Source of the DNA: Chromatiaceae bacterium
GTDB lineage: Bacteria > Pseudomonadota > Gammaproteobacteria > Chromatiales > Chromatiaceae
Assembly (NCBI GenBank): GCA_024235175.1
Contig: JACKMX010000009.1
Coordinates: 37,860-101,859, forward strand
Direction of reading: 5' to 3'
Length of the DNA: 64,000 nt
Of the stretch, positions 52,946-61,700 are shown piece after piece (the stretch's first letter is position 1; each line of letters begins with the position of its first letter). The position numbers were made by a program, and so were the translations under genes. The notes below the pieces were generated by a model. That model searched no databases. It was not told where the DNA came from and saw only the letters and a list, made by a program, of their open reading frames with translations.

Positions 52946-55106
52946 TCTCATACTCTCGCACTGGCCGAAATCCCGCGAGGCAGCTATACCGTTTCTCGCG
53001 AGTCCCGAACTCCTGTGTATCGATCGTCAGCGTTTAGTCCACGACAACTTAGAGGTTCCCGACATTCTCGGCATTAAGGATCTGCAAAGGGAGCCCAAGG
53101 GAACGGTTGATCTGGACAGCCTGAAGAAACGTCATTCAAGGCGTGCGTCCCTTGACAACGCCCTTTGGCACTACGCGGTCTTCGCCCCTCCTGAACAAAG
53201 GGAGATACTGGCCGGACTTCTCCGCCAGTCCGCAGACCGGCTTGGCCAGCCTGAGGCATCCTCTGACTTAGGCGATCCGGCATTGATGGCCGTACATGCC
53301 CTGAATCAGATCGATCCGGCCAACTGGAAAGAAATACCTGTAGAGCTTGAGGACGGCTCAGTCGGAACCGGACATCAATATATCCCGCCACCTGCTGAGG
53401 CTGCGCATTTCGCCGCATTTGAAGAGGATGTCCGGAACAACACCGAAACGGCGAACATGCAAGCGTATCTGGGGCTTATTCTCGACAACCCCACCCGATC
53501 ATCGCCGGAAGGCGCTTCCGCGGTTGTACATTGGGCGCAGGACAACGAGTCTGCTCCCGAGGATGGTGAAGAAGACACGGCATGGATACGCGAGCAGGCG
53601 ATTCTGGCGGCTGCAATGAGTGCGATGCGTGACGGGGACGACACGCTGAGGCGGGAGAGCGCCGAATGGGCGCAGGGTGTATTCGCGCAAGCCCTTGCGC
53701 AAGAAGAGGACCACGTGCATCGGAGCCGTGGCGGGTTACGCTTCAACCCGCCGGGGATTGCGTTCGTGGGCATGGTTCATGCCGTGAAGCACGGCGTCAC
53801 GACACTGACTCTCCGGGATCTGCTTGACATTGCGGCCAGCGGCAACCCGGCCGCCGCACACGGCCTTCGTGCGTCTGCCGCAGCGGTCGCGGAAATCGAC
53901 GAACGCCTGCCGCGCGCCTTGGTGCGTTGTGCCTTCGCATCGTGCGTTCGGCCGAATACGCGCTGGGACGCACCGGAGGACGAAGCAGGAGCATTGTCGA
54001 AGCGCCAACGCAAACACATGGACGGCGTCCTCCAGGCCGAAGCGGACTGGCTCACCGGCACAGGCGATGAACCGGACTGGCCGGAGTTTCCGCCGCAGAT
54101 GCGACGGACCCGCCGTGTCTTTCGATTACCCGGCGGACGGGCGGAAGTTTCGCCATCCGTATCGGAACAAGAGCTGCCTGACATATACGTTGACCACCAG
54201 GCTGCGGCACTCTGGCTGAATGGAATCGGCAGCCTGTTTGACGTGACGGCGAATCCCTGGCTGCGCGAGGTTGCGCGCCATTACATGTCATGGACTGCTG
54301 GTGCAAACGGTGCGGGACTCGAAGCGCATGAAGAAATCACCGACACGCCTCATGAATGGAACGACGCGTTCCTCCATTTGCTCTCAGTTTCTCTGCCGGG
54401 CATGACCATGCCTGAAATACATAAGCAATTCGTAGAGCCGATATGCTCTCTCCCAGACAAGCCGTTTTTCGATATTCTCGCGCCGCTTCTGAGAAGAATT
54501 GACGAGGTGTACTTCAACGCCTCCATCCTTGACGAATCCGTCGCGCTGCAGTTGCGCGCCGAATTCGCGGACAGAATGATGCAGGCAAGCGGCTGGCATT
54601 ACCTAGCCGGAAAACGAGGCGCGTCAGTGGAGGTTCACATAGGTCCGGCTCTCAGTGCCCTGTTTTTCGGCGAGAGCGGTTTTGTCATCCAGCCCCGGAG
54701 CTACCTGCTATCCAAGGCTGTAGACCGCCTTGGTCCGTTCTTGCCTGTGCTCAGCAAACTCATTAACAACGCTCCATCCCTTCCGGTCGCGACTGTCACA
54801 GTCAATCTGCTGGAGGTATCGCCCAGACCGCAGCATCTTGCCTTCGTCATCGATGCAGCCAAGACGTGGCTGGAAGCCTTTCCGGATGACAGCGACTTCT
54901 GGGTCGATTATGGAATCGGGCGTCGGATATGCGTGTGGCTCGAAGCTATCTTGCAGCAAGACCCGGATCTGCTCGCGAGTACAAGTTCCTTGCACGACAA
55001 CGTTGATCGAATCCTGTCCGCCCTGGTTAGTCTCGGCATTGCTGAGGCTCACCGCCTTGAAGAGGCCATGACCACCGCGTCCGCAAAAAGCTCGACGGAA
55101 AAGTGA
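52827..55106 (+). CDS. C-terminal half of the frameshifted STAND-type protein
   Basis: The frame one base further on is open from 52746 and reads sensibly from about ALMALEAWAHHRIEAEED (52821 onward) to a stop at 55106. The preceding frame reads sensibly up to about GAGKLPD at 52816. Joining them gives one protein of about 1719 residues. The C-terminal part is a large helical repeat-like region with no enzyme motif, the place where such proteins recognise their trigger. ATG 52827 could allow separate translation, but the join looks like a one-base insertion or sequencing error. The native full-length gene is probably inactive here unless the shift is an artefact. Confidence 0.7.
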   Translation: MALEAWAHHRIEAEEDFEAVLADILGPPGSPAAYLLVAVDLILSHWPKSREAAIPFLASPELLCIDRQRLVHDNLEVPDILGIKDLQREPKGTVDLDSLKKRHSRRASLDNALWHYAVFAPPEQREILAGLLRQSADRLGQPEASSDLGDPALMAVHALNQIDPANWKEIPVELEDGSVGTGHQYIPPPAEAAHFAAFEEDVRNNTETANMQAYLGLILDNPTRSSPEGASAVVHWAQDNESAPEDGEEDTAWIREQAILAAAMSAMRDGDDTLRRESAEWAQGVFAQALAQEEDHVHRSRGGLRFNPPGIAFVGMVHAVKHGVTTLTLRDLLDIAASGNPAAAHGLRASAAAVAEIDERLPRALVRCAFASCVRPNTRWDAPEDEAGALSKRQRKHMDGVLQAEADWLTGTGDEPDWPEFPPQMRRTRRVFRLPGGRAEVSPSVSEQELPDIYVDHQAAALWLNGIGSLFDVTANPWLREVARHYMSWTAGANGAGLEAHEEITDTPHEWNDAFLHLLSVSLPGMTMPEIHKQFVEPICSLPDKPFFDILAPLLRRIDEVYFNASILDESVALQLRAEFADRMMQASGWHYLAGKRGASVEVHIGPALSALFFGESGFVIQPRSYLLSKAVDRLGPFLPVLSKLINNAPSLPVATVTVNLLEVSPRPQHLAFVIDAAKTWLEAFPDDSDFWVDYGIGRRICVWLEAILQQDPDLLASTSSLHDNVDRILSALVSLGIAEAHRLEEAMTTASAKSSTEK

Positions 55107-55273
55107 TGCACCAGTCTCTTAACTATCCTAGTGGTCCATCTATATATGCCCCTCCCAATTCGTGCTAGCCTAGACTTAGTTGAGCTTGAGTATCCGTAAA
55201 GGTCCGATTCTGGCCGATTGCACGCATCCAATATTCCGCCAGATTGCGGCCAGTCGATAGTCGGCAACACAAT

Positions 55274-55302
55274 CAGACTCCCATCAACTAAGAAGGAGTC
55301 TG
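55274..55302 (+). promoter_or_regulatory. Hairpin enclosing a ribosome binding site
   Basis: CAGACTCC (55274-55281) pairs perfectly with GGAGTCTG (55295-55302); the AAGGAG site of the following ORF lies in the 3' arm and its border. It could limit translation of the integrase fragment. It may be chance. Confidence 0.3.
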
Positions 55303-55304
55303 AC

Positions 55305-55421
55305 ATGGAACCCCATCAAACTTGGGAACCCTGGAACAAAGGTAAGCTCGTTGGCCAAAAGCCACCACTCAAGCCGGTGGAGTCGACGACTGGCGCGGCA
55401 GCCACAGGTCAAGGGGAGTAG
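55305..55421 (+). pseudogene. N-terminal fragment of a tyrosine recombinase
   Basis: The ORF begins MEPHQTWEPWNKGKLVGQ followed by KPPLKP, the characteristic opening of a widespread tyrosine recombinase group (HQTWEPWNKGKLVGQK is nearly invariant there). After about 24 residues the family sequence stops and an unrelated tail of 14 residues leads to a stop. A ribosome site precedes the ATG. It is a remnant left by later insertion, probably the adjoining group II intron. Confidence 0.7.
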
Positions 55422-55429
55422 CTGTTGCC

Positions 55430-55908
55430 GGCGGCTTTCGCTTAATGCCAGTGCCTCAGTCCAGACCATAGTCCCGTTTCCAGTCGCCGCTCGTCGCACC
55501 GGACATGCGGATCTCCCGCATCCGGCGCTCGGACGAGGTGTCATGCCTTCGCCCACGGAAGATTACGCGTTCGCACCGACAGCCTTTGCAGCCCTAACGC
55601 GTCATAGAGATGCTCATCAGGGTAATGTGCGGTACCCTGACCCGGCCGCTTGTGTTTCTTGTATAACCATCGGCGCAGCCGTTCGGTCGCATGGCTGTCC
55701 ACCGCACGGTAGGCTTTGCTGACCGGTCCCAGGGAGAATAAGCTGGAGAGCACCGTCCGGTACCTCGGGATCGAGGTCGATGACGCACTGGAGATTTCGG
55801 AGCAGACCGAGATCTAGCAGGGTGGCCGCGGCCGCACGCAGGCGCCATGATGAGCTTCGTGCGGCCGCTTTCGGGCACGACGCCGAATGCGTGCAACCGG
55901 CCGATACT
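55430..55908 (-). mobile_element. 3' remnant of a group II intron
   Basis: On the minus strand the C-terminus of a maturase ORF is followed by a domain V-like hairpin at about 55490-55530 (GCCGGATGCGGGAGATCCGC and its partner). The 5' part of the intron is missing; an IS1182 end lies at 55909. Outer limits are approximate. Confidence 0.65.
55541..55753 (-). pseudogene. ltrA: C-terminal fragment of a group II intron reverse transcriptase/maturase
   Basis: The 70-residue frame contains FSLGPVSKAYRAVDSHATER, then LRRWLYKKHK and YDALGLQRL, ending WAKA. This is the familiar end of LtrA-type intron-encoded proteins (the region after GWxNYF). Reverse transcriptase and maturase domains are gone. The first codon is GTG inside the lost gene, so it is not a true start. 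Confidence 0.8.
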
Positions 55909-57500
55909 GTTGAAAAACTCGATGAGTGAAGTGCTGTTTTCTGCCCAGAGAAAGAGCTAAGGGGATGCATTCTTGTTTTCATGTCCCATTATCGCCCTTG
56001 ATGAGGGTTTATAATGGTTAATCTTCGTGGTTTAGCCCTAAACAGGCGCAACTACCCTCTGATCGGGTGGTGACTGACCGCATAGCGCCACCATTCTTTT
56101 TAAGTTCTGTGCCGTTGCGGTCAACAGAAATTCATCATTGGCCCCTTTTAATCCGCGAAGCCGTAATCGATCTAGTTTGAAATTACGTTTCATGTGGGCA
56201 AACAGCATCTCTACTTTTTTTCGCTCGCAAGATGATTGCTTTTTAAATCGTTCGGTTTGATTAATCGCCCGAGCTACATCGCGCGAAGCTTCATAAATGC
56301 TACGAGTGACTTTTCGAGCCGATGTGTTGGGGCAACAGCAAAGCTTGTAATCACATTCCTCGCAATCATGTTTGCTGGCACGGTAGTTAATGGTATTGGC
56401 TTTTGTAATGCCTTTACGCTGATTTTTAAACGGACGCCGATAATGTTGTAATCGTTTACCCGCAGGACATTGATACTGGTCAGCTTCATCCTCCCAGATA
56501 AAGTCTGTACGACTGAATGTTCCGTCATCACGCTACGATTTGTCACAAACAGGGACGTGTGGCTCGATCCCTTTTTCTTCAACCAGGTAACCTAGCATAC
56601 TGGCAGTCCCATAAGCGGTGTCACCCATAAGCCGCTTTGGTTTGAGTTTGCGGTTATCTTCAATGTGCTCTAGCAGCGTCTTTGTACTTTCAACTTCATC
56701 GGTACGAAAAGCGGGTGTGGCTTCCACGTTCAGAATGACCCCGTGTTCCACATCAATCATGTAGTTGGTGGAGTAGGCAAAGAATGCTGGGCTTTTGGCT
56801 GCGGTCCATCTTGCCATAGGATCGGTAAGGGAGATGCTCTGAGGCATATTTATCGTTGGGCCACTGTCCAGTGCTTCCAGGTATTCACGTACGGGACGTG
56901 ACTGCTGCTTTGCTGGACCCCAGTCGATACGCTCTGTGCCGCGGACGGCGCGCTGACGACTGACGTCGGCTTTTACCAGGCTGGCATCAATCGCAAAGCC
57001 CTCACCTTTGACTAGACCTTCACCCATGCAGCGTTGAACAACGGTTTCAAAGACGAAACGGAAAATATCACTCTCTCGATAACGACCATGGCGGTTTTTT
57101 GAAAAGGTGGAATGATCTGGAATGCTATCTTCGAGTCCTAAACGACAAAACCAGCGGTAGGCTAGATTGAAATTGATTTCCTCACACAGTCGCCGCTCTG
57201 AACGGATACCGTAGCAATAGCCAACCAACAACATTCGAATCATTAATTCTGGATCGATTGATGGCCTGCCTGTATGGCTATAAAAGGAATGAAGGTGTCG
57301 GCGTATCTGATCGAAGTCTAGAAACTGATCTATTTGACGAAGAAGATGGTCGGGCGGAATATGACGTTCAAGGCAAAAATCATAAAACAAGGAGTTTTGT
57401 GCTGCGGGTAACTGCCCCATCATGAGTGCGCATCCTCATCGGCGATAACACGCAGTAATTATCTCATATGTGCTGCTATCTAGAGGGAGTTTTTCAACAG
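55909..57500 (-). mobile_element. IS1182-family insertion sequence
   Basis: Terminal inverted repeats are CTGTTGAAAAACTC (55909-55922) and GAGTTTTTCAACAG (57487-57500), perfect over 14 bases. They enclose one transposase gene on the minus strand. No clear target duplication is visible at the ends. The left end abuts the group II intron remnant. Confidence 0.85.
56038..57423 (-). pseudogene. IS1182-family transposase interrupted by an in-frame TAG
   Basis: Residues 1-296 (from ATG 57423) show the family layout: QNSLFYDFCLERHIPPDHLL, GRPSIDPELMIRMLLVGYCY, DHSTFSKNRH and FAIDASLVKADVSRQRA. After PVCDKS comes TAG (56535-56533), yet the same frame continues with RDDGTFSRTDFIWEDEADQY, a cysteine block CEECDYKLCCCP and AHMKRNFKLDRLRLRGL to a stop at 56038. 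A single substitution (for example from AAG) explains it. Without suppression the product lacks its C-terminal third. Confidence 0.88.
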
Positions 57501-57828
57501 AATCGGCCAGTAGCTGCCGGTCGCCGGGTGTCTGCCGACAGGCAGCTTAAAACGCATTGCGGACCTTGACTGGGGAAGCGGCAATGCCTGGAATCGATCC
57601 GAAGCGGCTGATCAATCATCCCGAAATAAATTCTTAGTGAACTATCAATACAATCGCATTTGAAGAATTAACGATAATTGAGTATTCAGTGTCAGCTTTT
57701 TTTACAATTCTATGACTGCACTTAAAGAAATGGGTAATTAACCACATGATATATATATATAATTCCTTTATTGCATAACTTTTGCATGTTTGTTAGGAGA
57801 GTTTTGATCCTGTAGGAGAAAATAACAA
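57501..57828. other. Intergenic region before the PEP-CTERM gene
   Basis: The left half is GC-rich debris. The right half (about 57640-57828) is strongly AT-rich with an ATATATATATATA run near 57750 and GTAGGAGA upstream of the next ATG. It probably carries that gene's promoter. Confidence 0.45.
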
Positions 57829-58470
57829 ATGAATAAACTTGTAAAGGCTTGTGCTGCAACAATCACAATCTTTGCGTTCTACCTATGTATGGTTTCGGTT
57901 TCTTACGCCTTGAGTATTGACTTTGAATCAGATACCGATGGTGAAGTGATCGATACAAAGTATGCACCAGACATGACGTTAAGCTCTTTTAGTAATACCG
58001 AGGGAACTTTGAGCACATTACCTACTGATTCCGGTAACGATGTGATTGCTTCTAATTTTGGTTTAACTCTATTTCAAGCTGCAAGAGGAACAGGCGGCAC
58101 TGAAGGGGTGCTAATAACTTTTGGCGACATCATGTCAAGTGTAACGATTACTGGAATCGATACAGGTGGCGATCAAACTGATGATAATGAAACCATGTAT
58201 TTGTCAGCTTTCAATAGTCTTGGAAACCTTCTCGTCGCACAAGCATTCAGTGGGTTATGGGCTCAACCAAATTCTCGCGTTGGAACCTTGACAATAGACG
58301 GGATTAAGCACGTAGCGTTCACCTTTGGAAATACTACTAGAGGTGTTTATGGTATTGATTCAGTCGAGGCCACTGAAATGACAATTCCCGAACCAACGAC
58401 CCTAGCTTTGATGGGCCTCGGCCTAGCCGGTATCGGCTACCAACGGCGACGCAGTAAAAAAGCCGCATAA
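57829..58470 (+). CDS. PEP-CTERM sorting domain protein (213 aa)
   Basis: A signal peptide (ACAATITIFAFYLCMVSVSY, then A) opens a beta-rich, Asp/Thr/Gly-rich extracellular domain. The last 27 residues are the PEP-CTERM tail: PEPTTLALMGLGLAGIGYQR followed by RRSKK. This tail is cut and the protein anchored or released by exosortase, usually for extracellular matrix. The gene is much more AT-rich than its neighbours and sits between two insertion sequences, suggesting recent acquisition. No exosortase gene is in the window, so processing depends on a chromosomal one. Confidence 0.92.
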   Translation: MNKLVKACAATITIFAFYLCMVSVSYALSIDFESDTDGEVIDTKYAPDMTLSSFSNTEGTLSTLPTDSGNDVIASNFGLTLFQAARGTGGTEGVLITFGDIMSSVTITGIDTGGDQTDDNETMYLSAFNSLGNLLVAQAFSGLWAQPNSRVGTLTIDGIKHVAFTFGNTTRGVYGIDSVEATEMTIPEPTTLALMGLGLAGIGYQRRRSKKAA

Positions 58471-58490
58471 GCAGTAATCCGAGACCCACA

Positions 58491-58526
58491 ATAACCCCGT
58501 TACGATTCGCCCTGGCGGGGTTTATT
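58491..58526 (+). terminator. Terminator of the PEP-CTERM gene
   Basis: AACCCCG (58493-58499) pairs with CGGGGTT (58516-58522), followed by TATT. It lies 20 bases after the stop. Confidence 0.6.
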
Positions 58527-58789
58527 AGTGTTTGATGTAAGTCTGCAACCGCTGAACAACGGTCTTTCCCCAGGTCGGTGCTGACCGGCAGCAGTGTGTC
58601 GTGAACGGCCCTCTGGTAAATCAAAAAGCCGCCACTCGAAGCATTTTTCCGGCAACGTCCGGTAAGCGATTCGAAGCAGTCGCAGCTAGCTCTATTCGCC
58701 AGCGGCTGCTTTGGTTTAGGTTTGTAGGACAGCAGCGATCACGACTCGCTGCCGGGGTTGTCCACCGCCAGCGGCTGCTGTCTAACAAA
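58527..58789. other. Non-coding debris between PEP-CTERM gene and IS91-like element
   Basis: No gene is seen. CGCCAGCGGCTGCT occurs twice (near 58700 and 58767), in a stretch that reads like eroded repeats. Confidence 0.35.
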
Positions 58790-59068
58790 GCGCCAAGAAC
58801 GAAACCGCGACGACTGTCGTGAGGGTAACGCTGATCCGCCAGGCTATGGGGATTTGATCAGCGCCGGGGTGCGGCGACGGGCGAGAGTCCGGAATATGGC
58901 GGCAAGGTCTTCTGTGCTCACTGCGGATGAGGCGAGATCGACCGTGCCACTGTTGCGGATAGTGGGCATGAAGCACCATGGTATTGGGCATCAGCGTGAG
59001 CGGAGGCGTTGCGGCCGCCGAGCCGCAATACGAGGGATGGTGTGGCACGTTGAGGTGGCCGTTGCTGT

Positions 59069-60274
59069 TCATTCAATACAGTCCATCCCGGGTGGTGCGC
59101 GGGACCATGGGATCCCGGCAAAGACTTCCGCAACGACCATGGGGGCACCGCAGTCCGGGCAGACGTAGGCATCTTCCGGGACTGCCGTCGAGCTGACGCG
59201 GTCATGCTCTGTGCCGGCCACCTCGCCACCTTCAGGCGATGGCGCCACATCGAGCAAGGCGCGAGCCCTGCCGAGATTCGCCTGCCGACAGGTGTTGGCA
59301 AACAGCCCGTAGTGGCGGATACGGTGAAAACCGGTTGGTAACACATGTAACAGGAACCGTCGGATGAACTCATCCGCGGCCAGGGTCATCGTCTTATACC
59401 GGGCACGGCCCTTCGCACGGTAGTCCTTCCACTTGAATGTCACACCTTGGTCGTCGAACCTGAGGAGGCGGCTGTTGCTGATCGCCACCCGATGGGTATA
59501 ACGGGACAGATACGACAGCACGGCCTCGGGACCGGCGAACGGCCGCTTGCTGTAGACGACCCACTCGACCTGGCGCAGCGGCTTGAGCCACTCGGCGAAG
59601 GTAGTGGCATCGGTCAGGTGGTCAAGATCGCCGTGACATTGCAATTCGCCCTGGTCATAGGCCAACCGGAGTTGTTCCAGGAACAGGCGTCTGAACAGCC
59701 GTGACAACACCCTGACCGGCAGAAAGAATCCTTTGCGACAGGCGACCCAGCGTTCGCCGTCCAGGGAGATGCCACCACCGGGGACAATGCCATGCACATG
59801 GGGATGATGAGACAGGTTCGACCCCCAGGTGTGCAACACGAGTGTCACACCAAGCCGGCAGCCCAGACGCTTTGGATCGGCGCTGATGGTCAGCAGCGTC
59901 TGGGCGGCGGCGCGGAACAGGATCGCATAGACGATGGTCTTGTTCTGGTACGCCAGCGCGGCAATCGGTGCAGGCAACGTGAAGACCACATGGTAGTAGT
60001 CGACCGGCAACAGCTCGGCCTGGCGGGCCTCCATCCAGCGTCTGGCAGCGCTGCCCTGACACTTGGGGCAGTGACGGTTGCGACAGGAGTTGTAGGCGAC
60101 CTGGTCATGCCCACAGGCGCGACAATGCAGCACGTGTCCGCCGAGTGACGCACTGCGGCAGCGTTCGATGGCCGACATGACCTTGTATTGGCCGACGCTG
60201 ATGTGCCCGTGATGCTGTTCACGCCAGACCTGTCCCTGGGCGCGGAGAATATCCGCGACCTCGAGGCGGGCCAT
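59069..60274 (-). CDS. IS91-family HUH transposase (401 aa)
   Basis: An N-terminal zinc-finger block (LHCRACGHDQVAYNSCRNRH, then CPKC) precedes the HUH endonuclease domain, whose metal motif lies in LSHHPHVHGIVPGGGIS. The catalytic tyrosine is in AVLSYLSRYTHRVAISN. The C-terminal segment CPDCGAPM is a second small zinc site. IS91 enzymes move by rolling-circle transposition. The frame is full length. Seven bases separate it from the upstream recombinase gene, so both are probably one transcript. Confidence 0.95.
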   Translation of the reverse strand: MARLEVADILRAQGQVWREQHHGHISVGQYKVMSAIERCRSASLGGHVLHCRACGHDQVAYNSCRNRHCPKCQGSAARRWMEARQAELLPVDYYHVVFTLPAPIAALAYQNKTIVYAILFRAAAQTLLTISADPKRLGCRLGVTLVLHTWGSNLSHHPHVHGIVPGGGISLDGERWVACRKGFFLPVRVLSRLFRRLFLEQLRLAYDQGELQCHGDLDHLTDATTFAEWLKPLRQVEWVVYSKRPFAGPEAVLSYLSRYTHRVAISNSRLLRFDDQGVTFKWKDYRAKGRARYKTMTLAADEFIRRFLLHVLPTGFHRIRHYGLFANTCRQANLGRARALLDVAPSPEGGEVAGTEHDRVSSTAVPEDAYVCPDCGAPMVVAEVFAGIPWSRAPPGMDCIE

Positions 60275-60281
60275 GGCGCAC

Positions 60282-61163
60282 CTACTGTGTGGCCGGGTTC
60301 AGTGTGTCCAGCGGACTGGTCACTTCCTGCAGGACACTGTTGGCCACTTGCGTGTAGCGTGTCGTCGTCTCGATCTTGCTGTGTCCGAGCAGTGTCTGGA
60401 TGATGCGGATATCGACCTTGTCTTCCAGCAGGTGCGTGGCATAGGAATGCCGTAGTGAGTGCATGCTGTACTTGGGGTCCAGTTCCGCGGCAGCCGCTGC
60501 GGCCTTGAAGACCCGGCTCACTTGCCGGGTGGACAAGGGATTCACCGGATCCCTGCTGGGAAACAACCAGCCGTTGTCTAACACCTGGCGCCGCCGCTTG
60601 CCCTCACGCCACCAGTGTCGCAGCGTGTCTAATAGCACCGGTGAGAGTTGTGCATGCCGGTCCTTCTTGCCCTTGCCTTGTTCAACCCGCAGGCACATAC
60701 GCCGACTGTCGATGTCGCCAACCTTGAGGTTCACCACTTCGCTGACTCGCAGGCCCGCCCCGTAAGCGATCGAAAAGGCGGCTTTGTACTTGAGACTGGT
60801 TGTTGCCTCCAGCAGGCGACGGACCTCGTCCCGACTGAGCACCTTGGGCAGCCGCGTGGGTGTCGGCTGGGTACGCAGTTTCCTGACGACCTCGGGCCGA
60901 TCGAGTGTCGTCTGGAAGAAAAACTTCAGTGCCGGCAGGCAGGCATTGTAGGAGGTGGGCGATATACCGTTGTCGGTCAGGTGCACCAGATACTGACGCA
61001 GCTCCTCGGCCTTGGCCTGGTCAGGCGAGCGCTTCAGGTAGGCCGCAAAGTCTCGGACGGATCGAATGTAGTTACGTTGTGTCGATGGTGAAAAGTTGCG
61101 CATCCGCATGTCGTCGATCATGCGCTGGCGCAGTGGGCTGATACGATGAGTAGACTGAGTCAT
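60282..61163 (-). CDS. Tyrosine recombinase of the IS91-like element (293 aa)
   Basis: A SAM-like N-domain (NFSPSTQRNYIRSVRDFAAY) is followed by a catalytic domain with the first Arg in YGAGLRVSEVVNLKVGDID, HSLRHSYATHLLE, LLGHSKIETTTRYTQV containing His and nucleophilic Tyr. All family residues are intact. Such recombinases accompany the transposase in a subset of IS91-family elements; their role there is unclear. It is upstream of and in the same direction as the transposase gene. Confidence 0.95.
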   Translation of the reverse strand: MTQSTHRISPLRQRMIDDMRMRNFSPSTQRNYIRSVRDFAAYLKRSPDQAKAEELRQYLVHLTDNGISPTSYNACLPALKFFFQTTLDRPEVVRKLRTQPTPTRLPKVLSRDEVRRLLEATTSLKYKAAFSIAYGAGLRVSEVVNLKVGDIDSRRMCLRVEQGKGKKDRHAQLSPVLLDTLRHWWREGKRRRQVLDNGWLFPSRDPVNPLSTRQVSRVFKAAAAAAELDPKYSMHSLRHSYATHLLEDKVDIRIIQTLLGHSKIETTTRYTQVANSVLQEVTSPLDTLNPATQ

Positions 61164-61294
61164 CGGACTGCTCCTGTCTTAGAACGAGGCGGATTGCCTC
61201 ATTCCTTAACATAGGAAACAGCCCTTCAGGTCCGGGCCCTCACCGACATCAGATCGGAGCACCCCTACCGCGCGAGCGGTTTCGTTCTTGGCGC

Positions 61295-61488
61295 CGAAGT
61301 CCCGCCTGTCGCCGAAGCAGTTCTGGCCTTTCCTGACCGGCCGGTTCTAGGCGTTTGCGGTCACACGAAAATCGATCAGCTACACGCCGAGCGAACTTTA
61401 TGAAGGGCTCCTGTGTATCGGCAACCGCCTTTTGCAGCGCAGCATTTCGACATACTTGACCGGCTAGGATTAAGAGCCCGTCCCATCG
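61295..61488. other. Non-coding flank of the IS91-like element
   Basis: No gene or clear repeat is seen in this stretch. Confidence 0.4.
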
Positions 61489-61623
61489 TCATTTGGACGC
61501 TTGTACGACAGCGCGATTCCAGAGCTGGATGGAGAATGATTCACTGCTTCCAAAGCTACTGTCGTGCCTCGTGGTCAGCGTACCGCCGCCTGCGAACTCA
61601 CAGATCAGTGCGAAACGAGCCAT
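61489..61623 (-). CDS. Possible 44-aa ORF
   Basis: A short frame downstream of the 329-aa gene and on its strand reads MARFALICEFAGGGTLTTRH and so on to a stop. The composition is protein-like, but there is no strong ribosome site and no family is known. Low support. Confidence 0.2.
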   Translation of the reverse strand: MARFALICEFAGGGTLTTRHDSSFGSSESFSIQLWNRAVVQASK

Positions 61624-61700
61624 TTCAAACGGGCTTCTCACACATCGGGCAGCAGCGCCACTCAGGGTGGAGCGGGTAATTGCACGATGCGCAGGCCTGT

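Larger units (their letters stand above)
58790..61294 (-). mobile_element. IS91-like element with 19-bp inverted ends and two genes
   Basis: GCGCCAAGAACGAAACCGC at 58790-58808 is repeated inverted and without mismatch at 61276-61294. Between them are a Y-type IS91 transposase and a tyrosine recombinase, both on the minus strand. The 2505-bp size fits IS91 relatives that carry both genes. The inverted ends are unusually long for this family. Confidence 0.75.

Noticed and set aside
52746..55106. Independent second gene with an upstream start at 52746
   Set aside because: The first 25 codons of that frame overlap sequence that reads sensibly in the other frame; the boundary matches a simple one-base shift.
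55594..55896. 100-codon minus-strand frame
   Set aside because: Overlaps the maturase fragment in another frame and shows no reverse transcriptase sequence.
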